DNA of 64,000 bases from Stratiolaelaps scimitus (lineage: Eukaryota; Arthropoda; Arachnida; Mesostigmata; Laelapidae). Location: the NCBI GenBank assembly GCA_019614645.1, contig JABWDB010000004.1, forward strand, positions 1,054,001 to 1,118,000, written 5' to 3'. Below, piece after piece: positions 47,501 to 60,537 of this stretch. Numbering within the stretch: position 1 is the stretch's first letter; every line of letters starts with the position of its first letter. Position numbers and translations under genes: made by a program. The notes below the pieces were generated by a model. It did not search any database. It saw only the letters and a program-made list of their open reading frames with translations, and was not told the DNA's origin.

Positions 47501-48455
47501 CTGATCGAAGAAGGACAGGTCGGCACAGCATAAAGAATCGGTAGATGTTTCATTTTTGTAGTCGTGCTCGCTTGCGCTAGAAGAAACAAGCAGTAGAACA
47601 TGTTGTATTATAGTTATTATGTTAGGTCGCCGCTACACCGGCTCGTCTATACACCCGTTCTTCGTGCAGTGTTTCGCTTGGCAATCTGCCACCGATCCTG
47701 CATAGATTAGCGGCACATGCATGAACCTCATAAACGAGGTGGTATAGGCGACCTCCCCCCCCCGCAGAGTGCGCTGCGCAGTAGACAGCGGATCTATACC
47801 AGAGTGAATCTGTAGCACAGGGAGATGGGCACTCACTCGGGCCCATCTGTTGTAAGAGCATAATTCGCTCATCGACAAACCTCCGTTGTATACAACACGA
47901 TGAGGCGTAGATGATGACAGGCTAAATCGGGCCAGAGGACGACGAGCTCTGTTCATTTTCGGTTGTCGCCACTATACAAGCGTGATGTTGTTTGATACCG
48001 TGTTCGTGGTATCTTTTTATTTTGAGGGTCCTTATTCGCTGTGAGTATTCAGCTTCCGAAGGCAGAGGTAGACGACCATCGACACTGGACCTGGTGGGGT
48101 GAACATTCTCTAGCAAGTATTATATTTTGAAAATTATTCGATTCTCTTATAAATACTAAAATTATTATAATTAAAATGCATTTATTGTTTAACTCCTCGA
48201 GTGGGCTCAATATGTTCATTTCGTTATTCACGTATACGAGATTAACAAGAAGGGCGCGCGCACACACACACACACTTATACATAGGTTACATGTAATAGA
48301 TTGAATGATTAACTCAGGTGGCTTCTGGGGAGGCATGGCGTAACACATCCATATTTTCATTAGGCTCGTGTTAATTGTACGTTGAAATATTAAGTGAAGA
48401 GTTGAGGTTGTTTCGCTTGAGATTGTGTCAGTTATGAAGAATGACGGCTAGGACA
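44544..48455. other. no firm gene
   Basis: There is a small perfect hairpin, TACCACTGC-ATA-GCAGTGGTA, at 45669-45689, ATT-rich sequence at 46970-47000 and a C run at 47756-47763. A plus-strand frame at 46626-46931 contains a YVDD string but lacks any other reverse transcriptase context (see rejected items). Confidence 0.4.
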
Positions 48456-48529
48456 CCAGAATGTTGTAGGACTCGGTTACAAGTTGTAGGACTCGGTAGG
48501 ACTCGGTCCAGAATGTTGTAGGACTCGGT
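48456..48529. repeat. short tandem repeat, TTGTAGGACTCGGT units
   Basis: Units of 22, 20, 10 and 22 bp all end in AGGACTCGGT. The first and last are identical (CCAGAATG plus TTGTAGGACTCGGT), so an inner copy was probably inserted by unequal slippage. Confidence 0.85.
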
Positions 48530-49265
48530 TTTCGGAACACCGTCGATCGATGTGGCGACGATCGAAAACATCTGAACTTTGACTATGTGTGCTGACGCAA
48601 TTGGAGCTATAATATTTAGAAATAAGATGCGGGCCTCAGCCCGTCAGCGGCGTCTTTGCGCTGCTAATGTCCTGAAGACTACACAAGGCTCGTTATAAAG
48701 TATACGGTATTTTTGGGCCTGCCCTAACGACTTCCCCTGCCTTCTCTGCTACCTACCTCAAAATAACATCGCAACAGCAACGCCTTACACCCAATGCTTA
48801 AGATACTGTTAGCATCAAGGGTACACGTCTTGTAGAACCACCAAGCAGCATTATATCCACTGTTGATCCCTGTCGTCTACTGAATTTCGATGAAGTTTCC
48901 CAAAGTATCGGAACTAAAAGCAGAAGCATCCCGCATGCGCAAGCGTTATTCAGGATTTCATAGCGAAACTCTTATAGACCTTCTTGGACTCGGAAAGACT
49001 CGTTGCACTCAGACACACCTTGGTATTCACCCTATTGGGCTGTTTCATCGTGCACCATACCTATGATACAGACAGATTAGTATTTGCACATAGCTTAGGA
49101 ATTAACAGATACAAGCAAGAATAGAAAATATAATAAACTAAAATTAAAACGCTCCAGATCATGGACAGAAGAAGCGATAAAGATTAATACATTTCGAATT
49201 GACACAGCCACTCAAATGATGGCTCATGATCAACACTACCAATATCAATGGTATTAGCGACTCTT

Positions 49266-49320
49266 TTCTTTGAAGGCGCCTTCTGCTAAGCTGTTACCTA
49301 TGTGTCAGGCCTCAGATCGA
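49266..49320 (-). repeat. decayed SINE-tail fragment
   Basis: TTCTTTGAAGGCGCCTTCTGC, then AAGCTGTTACCTATGTGTCAG and GCCTCAGATCG, follow the order of the tiny insert (CTCAGCTGTTCCCCTATCTG, ACAGGCCTCAGCTC). It is clearly homologous in the second half, and the hairpin is degraded. Confidence 0.45.
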
Positions 49321-52300
49321 AACCTTTAGGTGTCACTATGAGAACATATTCTATGCCTGTTTATGTCGTACTGTGTAAACGAATCGTCGCAATAGCTGAT
49401 GTTCGATCGAAAGGCGATAGACCAACATACGATGGATGCAGTTACCAAGAACAGAATAATACGCGACAATTTAGAGTTGTGCTCGTCTATGACAAATATA
49501 AAATACCGCCTTAAATATTGTTCTACAACTAATCGACCAAACAAGCCAAGGGCCATCATCTCACCCAGCAGCTCTCAAATGGTGAACGCAAACCTTGAGG
49601 GGGAGGCAGCCACCTCGCTGACGCCGGTTCGCGGTGCCGACCCGGCCGGTAATCGCTGGCTGTGTCGGATCCGCTATCTAACGCCTAATGTATTGTCTAC
49701 GCTGTACGTCACACGTGTGGCGCATAACAGTTATTTATATCGTTGTCTCTTATTTAGCAGATCGCCATGTTGTATTATTCAGTTCCGCTGCCTTATCCAG
49801 CTGTGCCGCTGGGGCGTTTCGAGCCATCTCCACGGGTAGGCAGCCGACTGCGCGCGTGTATGACCCCAACTTGTTTCTTTGGGTCTGCGCGAGCGCCTTC
49901 GTTATTTCTTCCTCATGTCAAATATGGCTTAACGATCTCGTTCTGCAGTACGAACGAACGACTTCTGCGGACGATTGCGTCAGAGTAAGTGTGTATACTG
50001 GGCATATGCGAATATTAGATCGCTGATGATTAAACAGATCACGTAGAAGAACTATCTTGCGGAACAGCTGCTGTTTGGCCCCATAGCCATGAGCGCATGT
50101 CAGCCATCTCACATGTTCTAACTGGCTGTATGCAAGGCAACTTGCTGAGTTCGACGACTGGATCATCGGACAACTACACAAGTGAAGCTTATTAGCCTGA
50201 AGCCTAGTAAGGAAAGCAGATTCTCCGTGGGCTGAGCTCACCGATATTAGTCAAAGCGGTGTGGCAAAATTAGCCGACTGACGTTTCCACCTGAGGCCGC
50301 CCGTACGCTCATTCGAGGTCAAACGCTCAACCTCGAGGGCGGCTATGTCTTCTCGAGATATTCTGTTATATACTACACATGAGACTCACGGATCAGAAAA
50401 CAGCCACTCGACGAGATTGGCGTTAATATCGCATCTTGCACCGATAAGCAACTGCACTTTGTACACGATCCCATCTTTCGATGTGCAGTATATTTGCGAA
50501 TGCCATACATACATGCAACAACAACATCAGCAACATCAGTACCAGCAACAACAGTTGCAATATGGTGGTGTTCCACAGCCGGTCGACGCAGAGTGAAGTA
50601 TTACCATCGGATGACTCAGTTCCCTTAAGTCGGCGGCGGCGGCGGCGTCCGGCTCCCACGAGAGTTCGGCATCTCGCTTGTTCGTGTTTGTCCATGTATT
50701 GTACGTTTGGGTAGGTAGAAGCCTGCGGCAGCGTTTTTACGTGAGCTTCCCCGTCTCCACGGTCTGCCGACGAGTGATGCCCGTAGTGAGCAGAAGATAA
50801 CGCTTTCCACTCTCGATATCTTGTTCATCGTTGCCTGCAGATGTATACATGACGAGACTTGTCCCACTGTCAGCTTCGTGTTATAGGTAATTTATTTACA
50901 AACAATTCACAAGAATAGTGTACAGGCGAGGGTCGTACGAGCGTGATCAAGTACAAGTACGTCGTGTAAACAGAGAAATATAGGGGTCGATATGTATGTA
51001 ATACAGTGTTGGTGGGAACAGTCCATCTCCTGGACTCGCTGATGACAACAGGTAGTTACGAGTACGACGCATGTAAGCATGTCTGGTAGAATAACACGTG
51101 TTTCGTCTTTACACCAACTAAATACCTGGTCACGGCGACGTGACGTCTACAGTTAAACCGCGGAAAGGCAAATACTACTTATACTATGTAGTATACGGAC
51201 CTGGGTAATTAATCACGCCAATTCAATTATGAATGCCGTTTGACAGGATCACTTCCTGACACATGAGCGAAGCCGAATAGCGAACTGGGTGTTTCACCAG
51301 GACGCAAGCGTGATCATCTAGAACGAGGGACCTGGATAGGAGCGGAAATACCGGGATAATGATTGTGTTAAAATTAGCGGGCGGCTCATCCTCGCTAGTT
51401 CGGAAGCTACCAATCAGTGTTTGACTGTCTAGTTTTAGATGAAAAGCGTTTATTGCCGTCTTCTGTTTTGTAATTTAAGACGAAATGAGCAGGATCAACA
51501 ATTTTGGAACAGCGTTCTTGCAAAACTGCCAGAAACATTATAGGAAGACAAGCAAAACTCGCACTCAATCAACTCATCAGATGAACGGTCGATTTAAGCA
51601 GATAAGTTCCATGTCTCTCGAAGGCGGTCGCGTGTTTAAAGTTACAACACCAACGACGTTGAACGTCGTTTTCTGACAAATTCGGCTCCCCACCTAAAGT
51701 TAGAACAAATTGCAAACATTTACTGTATGTGGTTCGTTCTGTTGGAATTAAATTATTCTCGTTTATTAGAATCCATATCGCCACTACCGATTGCCAACAG
51801 TAATGCCTTACTCTCAACGATACCATACACAATGGACCAATGCAATTTCAACGCTGCGAGCTTTCTAATCACCACCACCACAATTAAGTCATTATTCTGT
51901 AGATTTATAAACTACCAATTCGGTATGATATTCCGCAGGCGTCAAACACTTCGTCGGGTATGTGGACATACTGCGTACATGTTCACAGATCTGTCACTGA
52001 TTTGTCAAAATGAGATATGTAAATGTTTTATGAAATATTTTCTATCTGCATCAGCCAGAGCCTGACTGTTAGCCACATACGCTGCAGTTTTTTTTTATCA
52101 TATAGCGTTGAGTCGAGTCGAAAGGCAATAGTTTAAGCCCATTATCTCAATGTCTCGATAAGCTTGATAGAGTTGGTTACTCAGTAGAGGGCTTCATTGC
52201 GTTGGATAAGTGAACTCTCCACAACCTCGGTATCATATTCAAAGTCGCCACGTGTGCATAATGGAACATCCGTACTGGGTTTCACTGCTACAACGCTCTA

Positions 52301-52477
52301 CTGACTACCCTCCACTGGTGCTTGGTCTTCCCGGTGATGTCTTCAGGACAGTTGCCCTTTCTACATTGAAGATGATGGCGGAATTAGCTCGCGTCACCAC
52401 CTTTCGTGACTGTTCCCACTGTTCTAGTATTTCGAGTACTCTGCAACGCTTTGAAGGCCGAAACATCCAAATTTGTG

Positions 52478-52480
<3 letters not shown>
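49321..52480. other. mostly featureless; includes the polyglutamine candidate
   Basis: Several open frames lie at 49399-50026 (plus) and 51727-52065 (plus); codon bias in the latter is at background level. A (CGG)n patch is at 50633-50648. Other than the candidate at 50515-50596, nothing was recognised. Confidence 0.4.
50515..50596 (+). CDS. polyglutamine-type open segment, weak exon candidate
   Basis: After an acceptor-like TCTTTCGATGTGCAG (ending about 50488) the frame reads YMQQQHQQHQYQQQQLQ and then YGGVPQPVDAE to a stop at 50594-50596. Glutamine mixed with histidine and tyrosine, and the codon mix CAA/CAG/CAT, look more like a low-complexity tail of a transcription factor than a bare microsatellite. 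The other strands also give repeat peptides here, so strand and frame are not certain. Confidence 0.22.

Positions 52481-52510
<30 letters not shown>
52481..52510. repeat. (CT)15 microsatellite
   Basis: Pure CT repeat. Other AG/CT tracts lie at 38417-38438 and 41397-41418. Confidence 0.95.
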
Positions 52511-52512
<2 letters not shown>

Positions 52513-55500
52513 CTCGCCCCGCCGACGGTTTAAGATTGATTGCAAATGCCCCACGTTAAATGTCCCACGATAGAGCTCACGTGGGCCAGCATCATTCACT
52601 TGTCCGGAGCTCAGCTATACACGAATTGTCTCCACATCGACACATCCCATTCCTCCCCCAGAGCCGACGATTCGAACACTATCCGCCTTCCGTGAACATC
52701 GCCTGACAACAGGAAATCTGTCTCGGCAAGCTGTTGCCGTGTACGCGTGTCCTGACCCAGGCCGGATCTGGCCCATCCGGCTGCGATGTATGATACAATA
52801 TTATTATACGTTGATCTTTCAGGAGTCTTTTTGCCCCGCGCGTCTGTCGCTCGACTTTTCTGTGGGACGTTTCTCTGCGGTTGTTATTGTTGTTCTTGTT
52901 GTTGTTGTCGTCATCGCCGAGCTCGTGCTTCTTCTGCTTACGCTGCTGTCGGTTGCCTCTCTATGGCTGAAAGGCATCCGTAACGAGGCGTTCTGGTGGT
53001 TCCCGCAGTCGGTCACCCGGTTCATGGGCGGGGACGCGATGAGACTGGGGGTCGAGGTAGGGCTTCCATCCATATGCACTATCCCATGCAAAAGTGGCTA
53101 GCAGTCTCTTCTCCCCGTACATGCGGTTCGGGTCAGGGGAAAAGACTCTCACCAGCTATTATCCAGTGGCTGTTCGTCCTCCGAGTATAATTGGCACTGG
53201 TGGCCGATACTGGCCTCTTCAGGGGCGACGTTGTGCAGGTGGCCATTCCTAACAGCGGCGGAGGCCGAGGCCGTACCCGCTGATGATAGTGCATGCAGCA
53301 GTTTTGCTTGTCATTAGAACTACCGCCCCACTACCGCCGCAATTGTGCTCGCTGTGCATGCACGCACGCGAGGCAGGCAATGCCACCGGCGATGGCAACT
53401 CGGAGACATAATAACTGCCATTATTACAACTGAGACAGCCATTATTGTTCGCCGTCGTCAAAAAACACACAGGACCACGATTCGTAGGGTCAGTGAGGAT
53501 GATGGAGAAGTCAGCGGAGCAAAGACGAGTCCGGCAGTGGCTAAACGAAGGAGTCGAGGAGTTGGGTGGATTTTGCTCGACACAGCTGATCGATGCATTG
53601 GTGTAATCGTATGCGAGTCTAACATTTGGTTGCGGGGCGCTCGCATTGCATCCCCAAAGGAGAACGCCGTATCATGCTGGGATGAACGCTGGGGTCAGCA
53701 TTGAAGCCGACGCAGGATAGAAGCTACCGCTCCCGTAAATGGTGCTCACTCAAGCTGTTTGTGGCTGCACCATCACATGTTGTCGCTGATTTCGTCGGAC
53801 AGTTTTGCCTCTGTAGAACAGCCTGCGTCCGTCCGCTTGAAGAGGATTTCCTTCTCTACAAGAGGATTTTCTCCTCTCAAATAGAAGGGCAGCCTGTAGT
53901 TATTGCCAGTTCGTTTCGTATTTCTCCTCGTTCAAGGTTCAGGTTTGTCCGTATTCCTCTTAAAACCTTTTTTAATTACTATGATTTCTTCGATTGTACG
54001 ATTGGCATCTCTTTCACAGCCTGCTCACAGCGTGATTTTAGCGTCTTGCTACAACATACAATCGATACCTTTCGCCGTCTCGAAAACGAGCGTTAGCTCT
54101 GCTACGAATCTACGAAAGCCTTTAATGGCGTAAACCATTGGCGGCCGCGTTCCTCCCTCTCTCTATCCATTGGTGGTCTGCGAGCGACGCACCCAAGGGC
54201 TGCCAGTTAATTGAATTGTTGTAATGATTACGTGTATTATCCTCACGTTACACCGGGTTGGGTTGGCGCACCGCGGGGGGCCACACGATTCTAGCTGCAT
54301 ATACAGACACAGACAGCACACTATACGTGTTCCTTTATCACGGCGTTTCTTCATTCACTTCTTTGTCAGCATCAAACAGGTAAGCCAACCTTGCAATTAA
54401 CGCAATGGTGCAAGAGTTGGAAGTCGTGTTCAGCAAAAACCTTCAACCAACATAACGTCTGAGGTATTAGGAGAACCGAGGATTACTATCGTATTGGGTG
54501 AGCCCAACCAACTCCTCATGTATCCTCTCCGCATTTGTGTTGTAGCATACCGAAGGCTAGGCGTTTAGGAATAAGTCCCCGCACAGGGGATATATGTATG
54601 GTCACAGTAGTTTCGCGAAGAGCGCAACTCCCGCGGAACAGTAAAGTGTAGTGTTTTCTTTTGGGGTCGCTGCTATTGGGGCGTTTGAATGGACCTTGTT
54701 TGAATATGCCGTTCCTCTGCGTACAGCCCATGCAAATCGCCGGCCGTCGCTCCGCCTAATAATTGACGCCTAATTAAACAGTCTCCGGCAACTCCGGCCA
54801 TTGTTAGCTCTCCCTTGTGATGCTTCACTGCGACGTACGATCTGTTCAGCACTGCCGTTTAAGTACTTGGACAACGCTGATCTGGCGAATTGAACAACGG
54901 CTATTTCCTATGGCAAATTGCACAAGGAAGCTGCTTTCAAGCTAGATCGTCATGCTGGCCATCAAGGCGAGTCAATTTACAATTCGAGAAAACACCCATT
55001 AGCAATGATTACATTCGCAAGCTACACCACACAGACAGACACGCCGATTTTTGTCTCACCTGTTGGTCCGTATGAAAATATCGCACGTCATTATTAACAA
55101 GGAGCAGTAACGGAAAGAGATTGTTACAGCTGACGTCTGTGACCTGGTCATGTCATGACGTTCTAAAAACTGCGATCGATGCAAGAATGAATTGGAAACG
55201 TGCGCTGTTATCTTCACATAAAAAATAAACCTGGCAGAGAGAAGCGTTACTAAAGAAGCATTGGATCTTTCATAGCGTTGCTCGGGTGCAGATTGCCACT
55301 ACGCTTCAACGAGATCCGCAACACGGTCTGGTTGATCATGGAAACATTGAAATGATCACACGAATATTAGTAATTATTTATATGTACGGCACAGCGGTCG
55401 CTAGTTAATTTATTTTATGTTTTTCGTGCATTACATCATATTGTTTTTTTGTGTGTGTCTGTGTGTTGTTTATGTTGTCTTCATACTCACAATTACATTT

Positions 55501-56100
55501 GTACGGTAGGAACATGTGGTTATTTATGTTCTGGTCAGTGGGCTATCTCAGACCGACTATCTGAGACTCTGTGCCCTGGTAACGGCAGGGTGCCCATGAC
55601 CGTAGCAGTAATGATAATTATTTCTGGTTTATTATTAAATGTTCCGCGAAAAAAAAACGCTACTTGTACATTCATTGTTCGACATTTGAATCGAGTGGCG
55701 CTACTACTCAACGAATGCTACACGATGTTCGGTGGGCCTTAAAATCAATGAATTTCGTTTGCGTTAACGCCCGGATGTGGCTTCATTTCATCTGCCCAAT
55801 TAGCTGATAACGCGAGCGGGTTCTGCGACCTAGGCGTGCCCACCACTTGCTCGATTTATACTGCAGAAATGAGAAACTCCTCTCAATGTTGTTGTTGTTG
55901 TTGTTGCTGCTGCTGCTGCTTTTATGCCGGCGCCTTAGTGGACCGGTCTGTAGAAAAAGGGTCAGTGTATTAATTGTCGTTCGTTTTTCCGAGACAAATG
56001 AATGACCAATGCGAACCTCTACCACAACGTGTTGCGGTAGACCGGTACGAGCTGTGGCTGTGCGAGTTGAGTCGAAAAAAAATTCTGTGCCATTATCATT
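52511..56100. other. no firm gene; one hydrophobic open segment
   Basis: At 52823-53057 (plus), after a good acceptor (CGTTGATCTTTCAG), a frame encodes a long V/L-rich hydrophobic run followed by WLKGIRNEAFWWFPQSVTRF and a GAG|GTAGGG donor. The hydrophobic run comes from a (GTT)n tract, so the membrane segment may be an artefact. The minus strand reads as Thr-rich low complexity. GTT/GCT repeats lie at 55887-55921. Confidence 0.35.
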
Positions 56101-56165
56101 GTTTTTTCCAGTTGACCCTCTGCTGTTTCCCTATCCGAAGGTCTCAGCTCCTAACCGCCGCTCTA
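56101..56165 (-). repeat. SINE-tail fragment
   Basis: TTTTTTCCAGTTGACCCTC, then GCTGTTTCCCTATCCGAAGG and TCTCAGCTCCTAACC, are homologous along their whole length to the tiny inserts at 9.8 and 14.4 kb. The homology may continue some bases further (GCCGCTCTATGACC). No target duplication is evident. The oligo-T again marks a minus-strand A tail. Confidence 0.6.
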
Positions 56166-56282
56166 TGACCACACACTACGAACTCCACGCGATCATTTAG
56201 TGTTTCACACACACTGCCATCTAGGGTTAAGAGAGAGCGAGAGTGAGAGAGAATCTATTTTGATTATGGTAGAATGCTCACT

Positions 56283-56345
56283 GTGCCAGCGAAGTGGCTA
56301 AGTCTCTCGATGTAAAAGTCGGAGGTCGCAGGTTCGAGTCTCGCA
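56283..56345 (+). mobile_element. tRNA-like sequence: SINE head or tRNA pseudogene
   Basis: CCAGCGAAGTGGCTAAG fits the A box and D arm, and GGTCGCAGGTTCGAGTCTC fits the variable loop, T arm and B box, at normal tRNA spacing. The T stem pairs poorly and no acceptor stem closes, so it is not a working tRNA. Downstream there is TTTTTTAGCTGAC at 56380, which again looks like a tail of the SINE family in the opposite orientation. Confidence 0.5.
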
Positions 56346-58660
56346 ATATGTGGTGGCATATTGTTGCGTTCCGTCGAACCTTTTTTAGCTGACAATTTCC
56401 ACATGCTCCGTACACAGCCATCTTCACGTTCGTGGTTATGTTCATTGATGGGCAACACAAGCATCTCATCTTGGCAGGATACGAACACATCAATAGTGAT
56501 ATGCGCCTCTACACTTCATAGCGTTGATTGGTCCAGTTACTAGAGTCAGTAGAGGGTTGTTTTTTGCTCTGGCCTTCACGCTAAAATAACCCCCACTCGA
56601 AAGAAGGATTAGCTGAACTATTCATGCCAGCAATCATGTTAGAAGTGCCGCTACATTGCCGCTTGATCTATCGCCAGCCCTTAGTCCTAGTCCTGATCCT
56701 GCTTCTGGTCTGGCTGAATTTCTGAGCAGCAGCAGAAGCAGCAACAGCAGCAGCAGCGTCACTGCCCCCAAACCAGACTGATAATAACAAGTATGGTTAG
56801 CAGGTGGATTGCGTGCCCCGGGAGCAGGCTCCTGTATTTTTGGTCTATTTCGCGAGTGACTTTTTCCTACGCTGTCATCGATGACCGCCCGGAAATAACC
56901 TAGACCGCCGCCGGCCATCAAATGGAGCTGTCTGCTAGCCGAAAATAGACGTCGTAATAGTAATGCAATTTCAACAAGCAGGGGCCAGATAATGAAATAG
57001 CCTTTCGCTTTTGTCTGCAAAAGGCGGCGGCGGCGGCGGCATCTCTGCACACCTACCGATAGGTGTTGTGCTAATCAACACACGTGTCCATGGTGTACTG
57101 GACTGAGGGAGAGAGAAGACAAGGTTGGAAAAGGTCACACACACACACATATTGGTTAAAGAGACCTGCCCTACTGCTGAGAGCTCAGACCGGCGGGTAA
57201 CTTAGAATGGGGGCTGTTTGCTAGGGGGTAGTGGTCTAATTAATATTAATAAATGTCAAGCCTGTCAGAGTGTGAGTGAAGATGGTATTTTGTATGACTG
57301 TTGAAACAACAACCGGCCACCGATACGCCAGCAAGATTCAACAAGACTGAAACGTTCGGCGAGTGGCGTCAGCATTCGCCATTTCGGTGGCGCCGTTAAG
57401 CAACTTTGTTTGAGTTCCTTGTTGGCAACATAAAGCACCCTCCTGAGCTAGCTCGTTACGGCGAAGATTCAAGATTATTATTATTACTATTATTAAGTGC
57501 TTAATACAACATTGGATTTCTTAGAAATTCTGCTTGAAGCATCTGCGCTCGCTTATTGCCACTTCACGATCGTTAACCATTTCTAGCCTTGAATTTGTTA
57601 TTCTTAAATACTACCTTTCGCACACTTTTAGCTCACTCATTATTTCTACTGTTGATAAGTACGGCCACTGCCGATGCCAGCCTTAATGATGATTGCCTGC
57701 TGTAAAAATCGTGCCACTAATTTGTACATATCGGTCGTCGTCGTCGTCACCATTGCTATCTGTCGCCTTTTGCTCTTGTGTATCCAAACGCAGAATCGGG
57801 TCCTGTCAGACGTGACATGTCGGACAAATTGAACAAGCGAGAACAGGCGGTTGCTTTTTTTATTATTTACGCGTTGCCTCGCGTTGCTTTCGACGCACCG
57901 ACGTCAGCGTACCGGCCACGATCGAGTCGGCCTCGACGACGCGAAGAGGCCGCAAACGAATCGAACCGACCCCGGGGGCTTGCAGTGCTCGCGGACAACA
58001 AGGCGATGGACGATGAGGGCGAGTCAACTTGTCTACAGCAAAGTGCAATGGGGCAACGAAAGCCAAGGACTGGAGCGATAGCATCCTAGCTACAATAGCT
58101 CGATGGTTGGCAACCAATCTCATGCTACGACGATGACCACAACTACAACTATTACTACTACTACTATCTACCTATTTGTTCCACAAATAAGTGAACACGT
58201 CAGAGTGGACAATTGTAGATGAAGAAGGGGAGTGACAAAGCTTCTGGAGGGGGGGGGCGTATATGTTCCGAGACGGTGACGATGTTTCCGAAAGTCTCGA
58301 AGCTGTGGCCTTCTTAAGCCGTGGCCACCTACGTGAAGCAATTTATGTCTGCGGGAAGGAAGAACAGACACGTCAACATCCCAACGACAATGAATGACCA
58401 CAACAGCAGTGCCGACAATTTGCTCGAGTAGCTAATGTCACACTAACCGAAACGCCTCTTCGAATCGAAAAGGTGCAATTGTTTACGGTGGGTGGGGGTC
58501 AAGCAGTAACGAGGCATTTATGTGCATTCGCCTGCAGTGGCAATTATAATAGGATGAAGCCTGAAATGGCCAGTCAGAACGGGTCAGCGTCACTATTTTA
58601 TCGCTAATTGTGGAACTACAATTTGTCTTCATACACCTATAGTGTAATAATCAAGTAACG
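56346..58660. other. no firm gene; GC-rich and triplet-repeat patches
   Basis: CAG-type repeats lie at 56730-56758 and GGC at 57023-57041, with a GC-richer block at 56640-57060. At 57778-58089 (plus) an acceptor-like TATCCAAACGCAG precedes a 92-codon frame starting MSDKLNKREQAV at 57814. It is charged and without a known domain, and could be real or chance. A G run is at 58249-58257. Confidence 0.35.
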
Positions 58661-58730
58661 CACAAATCAGCAACTGGAACCCTGTACCTTGGCAAATGAA
58701 CGAACCACTGCGCTGGTTCGTTCCGGCTTT
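58661..58730 (-). mobile_element. tRNA-derived SINE head, shortened copy
   Basis: On the minus strand CCAGCGCAGTGGTTCG (58701-58716) is a good A box and AGGGTTCCAGTT (58672-58683) a B box. The plus-strand string GAACCCTGTACCT is shared with the 25-kb SINE (GAACCCCTGTACCT). About 20 bp between the boxes are missing relative to that copy, and no tail is found. Confidence 0.5.
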
Positions 58731-60177
58731 TCTGTTTATCCCGGGGGAGAAGAAGCTATATCATAGAAATCAGGCTTCAGAATGGCAATCGTTGACCGTT
58801 GAGCATTGCGTTCGGTAGCGGCATCCGCGATGACATGGCCGAGCTCGAGCATTACCAAGCGTTACGAGATGCTTACCAACGTTGGCAAAGCCGAACCGAA
58901 TAGAAGGTGCTGAACACAACGAGAATCGGTCAGGCGATACGAAGACGTCTGATAAGGGAACGCAGGTAACGCAGACCACGAATTGTCGCTATTCATAACA
59001 AACGAATGCATCTGGTATCGTCAATAACGGCCCGTTATGTGCGACGCGTCTCAACAAAACGCTCGAGAATACGTTTCGATTATCGTTCGCCCCTTCGAGT
59101 ATCTCGATGCGGCTGCGTTCGTCAGCCATTGGCAATACAAATAGATACTTGTTGTTAATAACTACTATAGAATATGAACATGAACCTACGTCCATCAATG
59201 TCCTGTCGATGGCACATCGTGTGCTATTGTACAATCTCTGCTCATGCGAGTCACTGGACAAAACGGCTCTCGGAATGAATCTTTATGTGGTCAAACTTGC
59301 AGACAACCCGGTCCCTTTGGTTGGCCAGCTAACACGATCACGCTGTCAGATTCTGTGGCCGGCTTGAAGGGTTGACGGCCTCAAATTCGCTACGCAGAGC
59401 GTATCTAATGTTTTAAAACACCATCATCAGATTGTAATCTATTATTATAATATGGCGCATACAGAATTTCCTGTATACGCCAGCCACGACTTCTACGATA
59501 GCTCCCGGTGAAATTCACCGGTGGCGGCTGTTTACGCCCGGTCTAATTCTCTTCTCTGTCATCTAATGATCGCATCTTGTCATCCGCAGATTTTATATAT
59601 TATATATGCTATCCATACGCTTGGATCGTGTCCGTAATTATAACAGCTGTTCATCACTCTTCGCTTTCGTGCAACACCTTTGCTTAATTAGTCATGTTGT
59701 ATCGAAATAATATAGCGGACATTTGAACAATTCAATGCAAATGCTCTATTCTAAAACACTTTAGAAACGCTGAAACAGCATCGGAGCAGCGCTCCGGTTT
59801 CTCCTTTTCGCGTATTATGTCGACGCAGTGATTTTGCAAATATCTCAGGAGATTATCAAGGGGTTTTGGGTGAATGCGTAGATTGGAATAACACTCCTCG
59901 TGGCGATAGATCTCTTATGAAACAAGATAATCTTGTTTTTATTTTTCTAGATTGCCCCAACTCTCTCGATCTTATGATGGTGACTACATAATTGCACTCG
60001 AAGTTCGAAGCACGAATATACGGTGAATTCATGCATATGTCCTATGCTTTTGCTTCGAATAGCTATTTTCTCAAATTTATATGACAATCTATTGTACCTA
60101 ACAAATATACAGACGCGCACCATATTCGAACGTATGTAAGTGTCGTTACTCGGCTTAATTCGTGGAAACGTCTAGAT
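58731..60177. other. no gene seen
   Basis: Overlapping frames on both strands at 58989-59367 have no motifs. Nothing else was recognised. Confidence 0.45.
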
Positions 60178-60268
60178 CGCTGCGACATCGCAGCGAAGCA
60201 CAACAGTATCACTCAGAGGTCACTACTGTCTGAATCTATATAAAGCATCGCACGGCGATCGGCACTGA
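60178..60268 (+). promoter_or_regulatory. candidate TATA core promoter with upstream palindrome
   Basis: CGCTGCGA-CA-TCGCAGCG (60178-60195) is a perfect 18-bp palindrome. About 40 bp later TATATAAAG (60237-60245) is followed at the expected 25-30 bp by an initiator-like GGCACTGA. The plus-strand reading frames downstream are short and the (TA)n tract starts at 60471, so no gene can be tied to it. Confidence 0.25.
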
Positions 60269-60470
60269 CGTAATAAATCACGTATTGTCACTCTGTTGAC
60301 GCCGTCGGTTCAACAACGAAAAATCGAGCGCCGAGTGTCGTTGACTCTCTCTTTCTCTCTCTCGTTACGAGGACCGTAGATTTCAGTATTTACTAGTACT
60401 ACTAGTAATTATAGAATAGGCAAACCAGTAAAAACCTACAGTAGTAAACACTACCATCGCTAATATACAC

Positions 60471-60485
60471 CTATATGTATATATA

Positions 60486-60535
<50 letters not shown>
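60471..60535. repeat. (TA)n microsatellite, about 64 bp
   Basis: A long TA run with two early interruptions (GTATATATATC). It is the longest TA tract in the window. Confidence 0.95.

Positions 60536-60537
<2 letters not shown>

Noticed and set aside
52739..53101. Frame with a long V/L-rich membrane-like segment
   Set aside because: The hydrophobic run is a translation of a (GTT)n tract; the frame after it is suggestive but not enough to call a gene.
56283..56345. Functional tRNA gene
   Set aside because: A and B boxes are good, but the T stem and acceptor stem do not pair.
56634..57050. Minus-strand frame with a poly-leucine run
   Set aside because: It comes from a CAG-type repeat read in reverse; no domain is present.
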